Shown piece by piece: positions 1 to 6,105 of a DNA stretch of 8,815 nucleotides. Every line of letters starts with the position of its first letter. Position 1 is the stretch's first letter. Source of the DNA: CAZGOM01 sp964542875. GTDB taxonomy: Bacteria > Planctomycetota > Phycisphaerae > Phycisphaerales > Phycisphaeraceae. The stretch spans positions 1-8,815 of the forward strand of contig CAZIWA010000178.1 of assembly GCA_964542875.1 (NCBI GenBank), read 5' to 3'. The notes below the pieces were generated by a model. The model was given only the letters and a program-made list of their open reading frames with translations. It was not told where the DNA came from and searched no databases. The position numbers were made by a program, and so were the translations under genes.

Positions 1-1268
1 GCGAAGCGGCCCCAGCCGATGACGGTGGCGTAGAGCTTGGGGATGTCCTGGGTGGGGAGGCGGATGGCGATTTCCTCTTCGATGATTTCTTCGGGGAGGG
101 TGCCGTTTGCCTCTTTCAAAATACCGACGACGAAGCGGAAGATGGAGAGGGTGAGGAGCTGGGTGCGGAGGATGGATTGCTTGGCTTCCATGCCGGCTGC
201 GAGGAAGTCCTGGCCCAGGGCGGTGAGGCTGACGAGGTTTCGCGGGGTGTCCATGAGGCCGAGCATTTCGCCGGCTTTGATGACGGCGATGGTGTGGCCA
301 AAGTCGTAATTGGTGAGGTGGTCGAGGGCGAAGATGTCCATGGTGCCCGAGCGGTCGGCGAGGATTTCCATGAGGCCGGTGACTTCGCCGACGTAGACGG
401 GGGGAATGGGGTCAAGCGTGGTGGGGAGGGTGTCGGGGACGGTGGATTGGGAGGCGGCGGCGACGGTTTCCGGGAGGTGGACGGAGACGAGGATTTCGTG
501 GATTTCCTGCACCATTTTGAGGAAGGCGGGGCTTTGGTATTCGCGGGGGTGAGGAAGGCGGTTCTGGATGATTTTGCGGACGCGGCCGGGGTTTGCGCCG
601 AGGATGACGATGCGGTCGGCGAGGAAAACGGCTTCCTCGATGATGTGGGTGATGATCATGATGCTTTTGAGCCGGCCGGGGAGGGTTTGAGCCTTGGCGG
701 GGTCGGCGGTCCACATCCGGTAGATTTCGCTGCGAAGGCTTTCGGCGGTGAAGACGTCCAGGGCGCTGAAAGGCTCGTCCATGCAGAGGAGTTCGGGGGT
801 GCGGCAGAGGGCGCGGGCGATGCCGACGCGCTGTTTCATACCGCCTGAGAGCTCACGGGGGAGGGCGTTTTCAAAGCCGGCGAGGCCGACGGTGGCGATG
901 GAATCCTCGACGCGTTTCTGGCCGACCTGGGGGTCAAGATCAAGCCCGTTGAGTGCGAGTTCGACGTTTTGATGGACGGTGAGCCAGGGGAAGAGGGCGA
1001 AGTTTTGAAAGACCATGGCGATGCCGGGATGGATGCCCTCAAGGGGCTGGCCATGGGCGGTGACGGCACCGGAGGTGGGTTTTATGAGCCCGACAAGAGC
1101 GCGCAGAAGGGTGCTTTTACCGCAGCCGGAGGGGCCGAGGATGGCAAGGGCTTCGCCTTCGCGGACGGCGAGGCTGATGTTCTCCAGCACGGTGCGGGGG
1201 CGCTCGCCGGGGTAGACGACGGTGACGTTGGCGGCCTCGCAGATGGGGGTGGTGGTGATGGTGGTCAT
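1..1268 (-). CDS. ABC transporter ATP-binding protein with C-terminal AAA-associated domain (3' end cut by window edge)
   Basis: The frame is open from an ATG at 1268 to the left edge, giving 422 codons without a stop. The N-terminal half is a complete ABC nucleotide-binding domain: Walker A GPSGCGKST at residues 45-53, Q-loop VFQNF (Q88), signature LSGGMKQR from 140, Walker B LLCMDEP at 160-166 with a D-loop SALD, and the switch histidine in ITHIIEEA (H208). The text around the Q-loop and ADRIVILGANPGR is typical of the nitrate/sulfonate/taurine ATPases. From about residue 285 the chain matches the AAA-associated C-terminal domain (PVYVGEVTGLMEIL, ALGQDFLAAG), known from fused ABC ATPases of this group and thought to be regulatory. 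The protein would energise import through the permease just upstream. An in-frame TAA at 1283-1281 leaves ATG 1268 as the first start. No Shine-Dalgarno is visible; a heptamer repeat occupies that place. Leucine codons are mostly CTC/CTT, unlike the CTG-rich phosphatase gene nearby. The substrate cannot be told. Confidence 0.95.
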   Translation of the reverse strand, partial: MTTITTTPICEAANVTVVYPGERPRTVLENISLAVREGEALAILGPSGCGKSTLLRALVGLIKPTSGAVTAHGQPLEGIHPGIAMVFQNFALFPWLTVHQNVELALNGLDLDPQVGQKRVEDSIATVGLAGFENALPRELSGGMKQRVGIARALCRTPELLCMDEPFSALDVFTAESLRSEIYRMWTADPAKAQTLPGRLKSIMIITHIIEEAVFLADRIVILGANPGRVRKIIQNRLPHPREYQSPAFLKMVQEIHEILVSVHLPETVAAASQSTVPDTLPTTLDPIPPVYVGEVTGLMEILADRSGTMDIFALDHLTNYDFGHTIAVIKAGEMLGLMDTPRNLVSLTALGQDFLAAGMEAKQSILRTQLLTLSIFRFVVGILKEANGTLPEEIIEEEIAIRLPTQDIPKLYATVIGWGRF

Positions 1269-1270
1269 GG

Positions 1271-1305
1271 GAATTATGAATTACGAATTATGAGTTATGA
1301 ATTGC
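1271..1305. repeat. Tandem heptamer array (GAATTAT)5
   Basis: Five consecutive 7-bp units read GAATTAT, GAATTAC, GAATTAT, GAGTTAT and GAATTGC on the plus strand, ATAATTC-like on the coding strand. The array is a sharp AT-rich island in GC-rich DNA. It lies between the permease and ATPase genes and ends two bases before the ATPase ATG, where a ribosome binding site would be expected. Degenerate heptamer arrays of this sort resemble the short tandemly repeated repetitive sequences described in cyanobacteria. Whether this one is functional is unknown. Confidence 0.9.
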
Positions 1306-1346
1306 GGAGGGGGAGACAGAGGGGAGGGGTGGTGGGTGTGTGGTGC

Positions 1347-3128
1347 TCAGGTGTTTAGGCTGAAGCGGGATTCGCTTAATCGTAGGAGGCGGTGCCAGAC
1401 GAGGCGGTTGATGAGGACAACAAAGAGCGCCATGGTGACGATGCCGGCGCAGAGAAGAGGGAAGTTGCCTGAGGCGGTGGCCTCGCTGATGGTTTCGCCC
1501 AGGCCGAAGGTGGTTCGGGTGGAGGTGCCGACCATGACGTATTCGGAAACGATGGTGGCGTTCCAGGCGCCGCCTGCGGCGGTGAGCAGACCGGTCATGA
1601 GGTAGGGGAAGACGCAGGGGATGTAGAGACGTGTCCAGACCTGCCAGGTGGTGAGGCGGTTGACGCTGGCGGCTTCTTTCAAGTCCGCGGGGATGGCGCT
1701 GGCGCCGGCGATGACGTTAAAGAGGATGTACCACTGGGAGCCCAGGAGCATGAGGGCGACGCAGCCGATGGTGAAGGGGACGTGCATGGCGTCCAGGGCA
1801 AGGGTGACCAGGGGGAAGACCATGGGGGCGGGGAAGCTGGCGACGACCTGGACGAGCGGCTGCAACCGGCGGGACCACTTGGCGGATTTGCCGATGAGGA
1901 TGCCTGCGGGCAATGCCCAGACGGCACCGATGCAGACGGCGGCGGTGGTGCGCAGGAAGGAGACGCCAAGGGCCCAGAAGATGTGGGCCCAGTCGTGCCG
2001 GTGTTCGCCGTGATAGAAGGGGACCTGGATGAGCAGGGCAATGAGGGAGTAGAGGCCCCAGAAGCCCATGGCAGCGAGGAAAGCCAAGCCGAGCCATTTG
2101 ATGGCGATGAGGGCCTTTTGAGGCCCGGGATTGGTCATGGCGAGGGCGGGGTGCCCGGCGGGGGCTTTGGCAAGCTTACCGAGGCTGATCGTCCAGCCCT
2201 TGGCGTGGGAGAAGAGCCTGGCGAGGAGGCCGGCGAAGCGGGAGCGCTGGAACATGTTGAGGACGAAGGAGTCTGCACGGTCCTGGTCGGGAGTGTCTTC
2301 GAGCTTGAAGCGCTGGCTCCAGACGACGATGGGCCGCCAGAAGAGGCGGTCGACGGCGACGATCATGAGGAGCATGGCGACGATACCCATGGCCATGGCG
2401 GTGTGGTTTTGCTGGTGGACGGCTTCGGACATGTAGGAGCCGATGCCGGGGAGGCGGAAGTCTTTGTTGCGGAGGGTGAAGGCTTCGTTGACGGTGAGGA
2501 AGAACCATCCGCCTGCCATGGACATCATGGAGTTCCAGACGAGGCCGATCATGGAGCCGGGGAGTTCAAGGAGCTTGAAAGTCTGCCAGCGGGTGAAGGC
2601 GTGCACCTTGGCGGCTTCACGCAGGTGCTGGGGGATGGCTTTGAGGCTGGCGTAGTAGCTGAAGGTCATGTTCCAGACCTGTCCGGTGAAGATCATGATG
2701 ATGCAGGCGACTTCCAGGCCGATGGCGCGGGTGGGGAAGAGGGCGACCATGGCCAGGACCAGCCCGGGGAGAAAGCCCAGGACGGGGACGGCCTGGAGGA
2801 TGTCCAGCGCGGGGATCATGACGCGTTCGGCGGCCTTGTTGTGCCCGGCGATGGTGGCGTAGACGAGGGTGAAAATCAGGGAGAGCGCGTAGGCCAGGAA
2901 GCCGCGGGCGAGGCTCAGGAGGGTGTAGTAGGGGAGGGACCAGATGGAGAGGTCGATTTCGACCCGCTCGGTGAAGGGCTGGGTCATCTGCCGGCCGGCC
3001 AAGGTGAAGAGGCCGATGCCTGCGCAGAGCAGGAGAATGACGAAAATCTCGGTGCCCAGGCGCTGGGGCCGGGCAAGGATTTTTCGGACGGAGCTGGTTT
3101 GAAAGAGGATCAGGCCCACAGGGGGCAC
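1347..3128 (-). CDS. ABC transporter permease, two fused transmembrane domains
   Basis: This 593-residue integral membrane protein would form the whole translocation channel of an importer. It has two BPD_transp_1-type domains in one chain. The first covers about residues 25-270 and has the EAA loop LREAAKVHAFTRWQTFKLLELPG (about 169-191). The second covers about 340-585 and has the EAA loop DLKEAASVNRLTTWQVWTRLYIP (482-504). These cytoplasmic loops dock the ATPase. Many hydrophobic segments are visible, and a more polar linker (about 275-335) joins the halves. Single-domain permeases of this class are about 250-280 residues, so the length fits a fusion. The start is a GTG at 3128, the first start codon after an in-frame TGA at 3173-3171. 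There is no good Shine-Dalgarno, and a second GTG lies three codons in. The ATPase follows 78 bp downstream and is probably co-transcribed. A nitrate/sulfonate/bicarbonate-type substrate is likely by family, but no binding protein is present to narrow it. Confidence 0.93.
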   Translation of the reverse strand: MPPVGLILFQTSSVRKILARPQRLGTEIFVILLLCAGIGLFTLAGRQMTQPFTERVEIDLSIWSLPYYTLLSLARGFLAYALSLIFTLVYATIAGHNKAAERVMIPALDILQAVPVLGFLPGLVLAMVALFPTRAIGLEVACIIMIFTGQVWNMTFSYYASLKAIPQHLREAAKVHAFTRWQTFKLLELPGSMIGLVWNSMMSMAGGWFFLTVNEAFTLRNKDFRLPGIGSYMSEAVHQQNHTAMAMGIVAMLLMIVAVDRLFWRPIVVWSQRFKLEDTPDQDRADSFVLNMFQRSRFAGLLARLFSHAKGWTISLGKLAKAPAGHPALAMTNPGPQKALIAIKWLGLAFLAAMGFWGLYSLIALLIQVPFYHGEHRHDWAHIFWALGVSFLRTTAAVCIGAVWALPAGILIGKSAKWSRRLQPLVQVVASFPAPMVFPLVTLALDAMHVPFTIGCVALMLLGSQWYILFNVIAGASAIPADLKEAASVNRLTTWQVWTRLYIPCVFPYLMTGLLTAAGGAWNATIVSEYVMVGTSTRTTFGLGETISEATASGNFPLLCAGIVTMALFVVLINRLVWHRLLRLSESRFSLNT

Positions 3129-3254
3129 TCCGGGAGGGTCGGATATTTTACGTTTGTGGAACGGCGTGGTTCACGGATGACGAGGCTTGTTGGGGGAAAG
3201 TTGGTTAGAATCGGGCGGTCGCCTCAACTCACGGCTAATTAAGGCGCTGGTGCT
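3129..3254. promoter_or_regulatory. Divergent promoter region between ABC importer and phosphatase genes
   Basis: This 126-bp space separates two divergent genes, so both promoters should lie here. Toward the permease, TAAAAT (minus strand, 3150-3145) is a possible -10, with GTGAAC (3174-3169) as a weak -35 at 18-bp spacing; it would leave a leader of only about 10 nt. Toward the phosphatase, TAGAAT (3206-3211) is a possible -10 without a convincing -35. AAGG at 3241-3244 is a weak ribosome binding site 10 nt before the phosphatase ATG. The assignment rests on position more than on motif quality. No operator palindrome was seen. Confidence 0.4.
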
Positions 3255-4637
3255 ATGAACCGCTCCATTTTGCCAACCAATCGTCCGAAGGTGCCGTTTG
3301 ATCCGGATGCACTGCTGCGCGTGCTGGAGGTTTCACGTCGGCTTTCTGCGCCTTGCAGCCTGTCGGAACTGCTGAATCTGGTGATCGACGCCGGTCTTGA
3401 AGTGCTGAACGTGGAGCGCGGATCGATTTTTTTGTTTGATGCGCTGCGCCAGGAGCTTTATACGACGGTGGCGACGGGTGCGCAGGAGATCCGGTTCGGG
3501 ATCGACGCGGGGATCGCCGGGCACTGCGCCCGGACCCGGGAGATCATGAACGTCAAGGATTGCTACAACGACGCGAGGTTCAACCCCGAGGTGGACCGGG
3601 CGACGGGGTACCGGACGCGCGCGCTGATGGCGCTGCCGCTGATCGGGTTGGAGGATGAACTGGTGGGCGTGCTGGAATTGCTCAACCCGGGCAAGCCGTT
3701 TTTTGAAGAAGCCGATGAGGAACTGGCGAAGGTGCTGGCCAGCCAGGCGGCGGCGGCGATCCAACGGACCCGGCTGCTGGAAGACCGGTTGGAAAAGATC
3801 AAGCTAAAACGCGACTTGGCGCTGGCGCGGCAGATCCAGATGAATGTGCTGCCCAAAGTGCTGCCGAACCTGCCGGGGTACGACCTGGCGGGGTTCAGCG
3901 TGCCGGCGGAAGAGACCGGGGGCGATATCTATGACCTGCTGGTGGCGCATCCGGTGCATCACTCGCCTGACGCGCGGCTGGCACATATCGATACAACGCC
4001 CACCGGGCTGGACCGGCAGACCAATGCCAACGGCGATCCGGTGATGATCCTGCTGGCGGACGCCTCGGGCCATGGGATCGGGCCGGCGCTGAGTGTGACG
4101 CAGGTGCGGTCGATGGTGCGCATCGGGGCACAGTTGACGGACAATCTGGATGAGCTGTTCCAGATGGTGGGCCAGCAGTTGTCGGAGGATCTGCGTGAAG
4201 GCCGGTTTGTGACGACGTTCCTGGGGGTGCTGGATGGGAAGTCGCACACGCTGAAGTATCACTCGGGCGGACAGGGGCCGCTGTTGTACATCAAGGGTGA
4301 TGGGTCGGGGCACAGATGGATCGGGGCTTCGACGGTGCCGCTGGGGATTAAACATATTCGGATCGTGCTGGAGCCACCTGAGCCGCTTGTGATGGCGCCG
4401 GGTGATCGGCTGGTGATGCTGACGGACGGTTTTTACGAGCACGCGAACCCCGAGGGTGAGTTTTTCGGGCTTGAAGGCGTGCTGCGCACGTGTCTGGCGT
4501 ATCCGGAATTGTCTTCGCGGGCGCTTTTGGACCGGTTGTTTGAGCAGGTGATCAAGTTCGGACGCGGGGCGCGGCAGATCGATGATATTTCGGGTGTGAT
4601 TGTGCAGAGGAAGCGTGGGGAAGGGTCTGGGGTCTAG
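3255..4637 (+). CDS. GAF domain-containing SpoIIE-family (PP2C-type) protein phosphatase
   Basis: This predicted soluble Ser/Thr phosphatase has 460 residues. A GAF sensor domain spans about residues 30-175 (NVERGSIFLFD, GIAGHCARTREIMNVKDCY, LMALPLIG). A linker helix, ARQIQMNVLP (191-200), leads into a SpoIIE catalytic domain at about 205-452. The metal-site motifs are intact: ETGGDIYD (220-227, D224), LLADASGHG (267-274, D269), MLTDGFYEH (388-396, D391) and QIDDISGVIV (441-450, D443/D444). A stretch of about 30 residues (231-262, rich in His, Asp and Thr) between the first two catalytic motifs looks like an insertion. RsbU/SpoIIE relatives dephosphorylate phosphoserine on STAS-domain anti-anti-sigma proteins, releasing a sigma factor by partner switching; the GAF domain would gate this by a ligand or partner that is not known. 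The last four residues (GSGV) and the TAG stop lie in a heptamer repeat. The ATG at 3255 gives a complete GAF domain. Confidence 0.94.
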   Translation: MNRSILPTNRPKVPFDPDALLRVLEVSRRLSAPCSLSELLNLVIDAGLEVLNVERGSIFLFDALRQELYTTVATGAQEIRFGIDAGIAGHCARTREIMNVKDCYNDARFNPEVDRATGYRTRALMALPLIGLEDELVGVLELLNPGKPFFEEADEELAKVLASQAAAAIQRTRLLEDRLEKIKLKRDLALARQIQMNVLPKVLPNLPGYDLAGFSVPAEETGGDIYDLLVAHPVHHSPDARLAHIDTTPTGLDRQTNANGDPVMILLADASGHGIGPALSVTQVRSMVRIGAQLTDNLDELFQMVGQQLSEDLREGRFVTTFLGVLDGKSHTLKYHSGGQGPLLYIKGDGSGHRWIGASTVPLGIKHIRIVLEPPEPLVMAPGDRLVMLTDGFYEHANPEGEFFGLEGVLRTCLAYPELSSRALLDRLFEQVIKFGRGARQIDDISGVIVQRKRGEGSGV

Positions 4638-4647
4638 GGTCTGGGGT
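4623..4647. repeat. Tandem heptamer array (GGGTCTG/A)n, cut by the assembly gap
   Basis: Units GGGTCTG, GGGTCTA, GGGTCTG and a partial GGGT run straight into the N block, so the true length is unknown. The array overlaps the phosphatase 3' end: its first two units encode GSGV and the TAG stop (4635-4637). The same heptamer with the same G/A variation recurs at 5856-5883, also at the 3' end of a plus-strand gene. Confidence 0.9.
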
Positions 4648-4747
4648 NNNNNNNNNNNNNNNNNNNNNNNNNNNNNNNNNNNNNNNNNNNNNNNNNNNNN
4701 NNNNNNNNNNNNNNNNNNNNNNNNNNNNNNNNNNNNNNNNNNNNNNN
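4648..4747. other. Assembly gap of 100 N
   Basis: There are exactly 100 unknown bases, a conventional filler length for a gap of unknown size. The left flank is a tandem heptamer array, so the assembly probably broke in the repeat. The real sequence may be shorter or longer and could hold further repeat units. Confidence 0.97.
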
Positions 4748-4764
4748 TAAGAGGCGGAAAAAGC
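4748..4764 (+). repeat. Copy 1 of a 17-bp direct repeat (TAAGAGRCGGARAAAGC)
   Basis: This 17-bp segment, directly right of the gap, matches 5923-5939 at 15 of 17 positions. The second copy lies downstream of a GGGTCTG heptamer array. This suggests both are parts of one composite repeat module, most of whose first copy is lost in the gap. Confidence 0.5.
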
Positions 4765-4802
4765 TGAGTCAGGGAAGGCAAAAGGCAGAGAGAGCCGGGG
4801 CG

Positions 4803-4853
4803 CTGAGACAGGGGGAGGGGACTGGAGAAGAATTGAAGTCTCAGCAGTCCCCT
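4803..4853. repeat. REP-like element with two interleaved inverted repeats
   Basis: CTGAGAC (4803-4809) is complementary to GTCTCAG (4838-4844), and AGGGGACTG (4816-4824) to CAGTCCCCT (4845-4853). The order is A-B-A'-B', so the two stems cannot form as simple nested hairpins. They are either alternative structures or a pseudoknot-like arrangement. The GGGGACTGG core also occurs on the minus strand in the element at 7603-7630. This looks like a REP-type intergenic element; no REP-associated transposase gene is visible in the window. Confidence 0.6.
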
Positions 4854-4889
4854 GATTGCCGGGGGGCTTCCATCGGGGATAGAACAATG

Positions 4890-4895
4890 GATAAT
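4890..4895 (+). promoter_or_regulatory. Possible -10 box for the AsmA-like gene
   Basis: GATAAT matches the TATAAT consensus at five of six positions and would place the transcript start near 4902, about 48 nt before the chosen ATG. The -35 at 17-bp spacing (CTTCCA, 4867-4872) matches only three of six positions, so this is a weak prediction. Confidence 0.25.
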
Positions 4896-4949
4896 GCTGA
4901 CCCGTTTTAAATGCGGGAGCGTCTTTGTTTTCCTCATTGGGGTGACATT

Positions 4950-5849
4950 ATGTTCAAATTCATCAAGAAGTTCTTCAAATTCATATTCGTCACGATCTGC
5001 GTGATCCTGGTGCTTTTGATCATCGCGATCGGGGTGGGGTTGTATTACCTGGACACGCTTTTGAAGAGCGGGATCGAAAAAGGCGGGGCGATGGCGCTGG
5101 GCGTGCCCACGCATGTGGACGTGGCGCACCTGGGGGTATTGGCCGGAGAGCTTAGCTTAAAGAAACTGCAGATCAGCAACCCGCAAGGGTTTTCAAGCGC
5201 GTACTTCATGACGGTGGGCAATCTTGATGCAGCGGTGACGCCTTCATCCTTGATGAAAGACACCGTGGAGGTGCCGTATCTAAAGCTTACTGAAGTGTAT
5301 GTTTCGCTGGAGAAAAAAGGGGATAAAGCCAACTACGAGATGATTCTGGACAACATCAAGGAGTTTCAGAAGGGCTTTAAGTCATCTGAAACCAAGCAAT
5401 CGTCAGGCCAGCCGACGGCGCAGGCGTCGTCGAGCAGCAAGCGCTTCATCATCAAGGAAATCTCCATCAAGGACGTGAAGGTGGACGCCCGGGTGGCGAC
5501 GCTGGGCGGGCTGCTGGGGTCACGGACGGTCCGGGTGACGATTCCGGAGATCAAGGTGAAGAATGTGGGAACCGAAGAAGGCAATGCGGTTGCGATTGAA
5601 GAGGTGACCAGCGTTGTGACGGCGGCGGTGCTGAAGGCCGTGGTGGAGCAGGCCGGCGGCGTGCTCCCACCTGAGATCGCGGGCGGGCTGAACGCGGGCC
5701 TGGGCGCGCTGGGCGGGCTTGGCGGCGGCACGGTGGAGGTGCTTGGCACGGTGGGCAAGGGCGTGCTGGATGAAGCGGGCAAGGCGATCGAGGGAATCGG
5801 GAAGGGGATCGAGGGGATTTTCGAGGATGATAAGGCGAAGAAGAAGTGA
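4950..5849 (+). CDS. Membrane-anchored AsmA-like protein, function unknown
   Basis: This is a 299-residue protein with one N-terminal transmembrane helix (about residues 10-33) after a basic stretch (MFKFIKKFFKF), which suggests a signal anchor with the rest outside the cytoplasm. The segment at about 40-135 resembles AsmA/DUF748-like proteins: GVPTHVDVAHLGVLAGELSL, then LQISNPQGFSSAYFMTVGNL, then VPYLKLTEVYVSLE. A Ser/Gln-rich linker (about 144-163) leads to a second beta-rich repeat (IIKEISIKDVKVDARV, then RTVRVTIPEIKVKNVG). The C-terminus has an Ala/Gly-rich stretch (about 222-292) with GLGALGGLGGG and GIGKGIEGI, ending DDKAKKK. AsmA-like proteins act in envelope assembly or lipid transfer, but the precise role here is unknown. 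The frame extends up to an ATG at 4911. The ATG at 4950 is preferred because GGGGTGA (4939-4945) precedes it at Shine-Dalgarno distance and the anchor helix then sits at the N-terminus. It appears to be transcribed alone. Confidence 0.85.
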   Translation: MFKFIKKFFKFIFVTICVILVLLIIAIGVGLYYLDTLLKSGIEKGGAMALGVPTHVDVAHLGVLAGELSLKKLQISNPQGFSSAYFMTVGNLDAAVTPSSLMKDTVEVPYLKLTEVYVSLEKKGDKANYEMILDNIKEFQKGFKSSETKQSSGQPTAQASSSSKRFIIKEISIKDVKVDARVATLGGLLGSRTVRVTIPEIKVKNVGTEEGNAVAIEEVTSVVTAAVLKAVVEQAGGVLPPEIAGGLNAGLGALGGLGGGTVEVLGTVGKGVLDEAGKAIEGIGKGIEGIFEDDKAKKK

Positions 5850-5855
5850 GAAGAA

Positions 5856-5883
5856 GGGTCTGGGGTCTAGGGTCTGGGGTCTG
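5856..5883. repeat. Tandem heptamer array (GGGTCTG/A)4
   Basis: Four units read GGGTCTG, GGGTCTA, GGGTCTG and GGGTCTG. The array begins 6 nt after the AsmA-like gene's TGA and has the same orientation and unit order as the array at 4623-4647. Confidence 0.92.
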
Positions 5884-5904
5884 GTCGGAGGGGAGGAAGA
5901 GTTC

Positions 5905-5921
5905 ACCACGAAGACACGAAG
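5905..5921. repeat. Short octamer repeat ACCACGAAGACACGAAG
   Basis: This is two units of a period-8 repeat (CACGAAGA, CACGAAG) 21 bp past the heptamer array. From memory, very similar ACCACGAAGACACGAAG phrases recur between genes in many environmental bacterial genomes; no search was made. Confidence 0.5.
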
Positions 5922-5922
5922 T

Positions 5923-5939
5923 TAAGAGACGGAGAAAGC
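5923..5939 (+). repeat. Copy 2 of the 17-bp direct repeat (TAAGAGRCGGARAAAGC)
   Basis: It matches 4748-4764 at 15 of 17 positions and directly follows the octamer repeat. It is the intact reference for the module that is interrupted by the gap upstream. Confidence 0.5.
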
Positions 5940-5996
5940 GGAGGGGTGGCCATTGAGGTCGCGGAAAAGTAAGAGTGATTCAAAAACGATTGATTA

Positions 5997-6031
5997 CCGT
6001 GGGCTGCGTTCGAAGACTCGCTAACCCACGG
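5997..6031. repeat. Palindromic element with CCGTGGG/CCCACGG arms
   Basis: Perfect 7-bp arms at 5997-6003 and 6025-6031 enclose a 21-nt centre with a small inner GCG/CGC pair (6006-6008, 6019-6021). There is no T run on either side, so it is not a standard terminator. It looks like a dispersed intergenic palindrome. Confidence 0.55.
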
Positions 6032-6105
6032 CTACGGGCTTATGCCACGATGGGGGCAGACGGAGTTGGGTTGTTACGGGGCGGCTGGCATGGACGTGGG
6101 CGCGT

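Larger units (their letters stand above)
4638..4949. other. Gene-free stretch between phosphatase and AsmA-like gene
   Basis: It holds the end of a heptamer array, the 100-N gap, a short segment (4748-4764) similar to one at 5923-5939, purine-rich sequence, a REP-like inverted-repeat element (4803-4853), and the leader of the next gene with a possible -10 box. No convincing open frame was seen on either strand. Confidence 0.7.

Noticed and set aside
177..848. A 223-codon plus-strand open frame across the ATPase gene
   Set aside because: The opposite strand encodes all ABC ATPase motifs in one unbroken frame; this is the shadow.
1782..3242. A 486-codon open frame on the plus strand opposite the permease
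   Set aside because: It is antisense to a clear transmembrane permease and its translation is a low-complexity Gly/Glu/Asp mix with no family character. Long antisense frames arise from GC-rich codon bias.
4911..4949. Earlier ATG (4911) for the AsmA-like protein
   Set aside because: It would add 13 residues before the basic-hydrophobic anchor and has a poorer ribosome binding site than the ATG at 4950, which follows GGGGTGA.
3804..5129. A 441-codon minus-strand frame across the assembly gap
   Set aside because: It exists only because the N block is read as open. It is antisense to the phosphatase and AsmA-like genes.
5856..5883. Telomere-like repeat
   Set aside because: The GGGTCTG/A unit superficially resembles TTAGGG-type repeats, but the array is four units long, internal, and flanked by bacterial genes.
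4623..5939. CRISPR array
   Set aside because: The repeats are 7-8 bp in direct tandem without unique spacers, and no cas gene is present.
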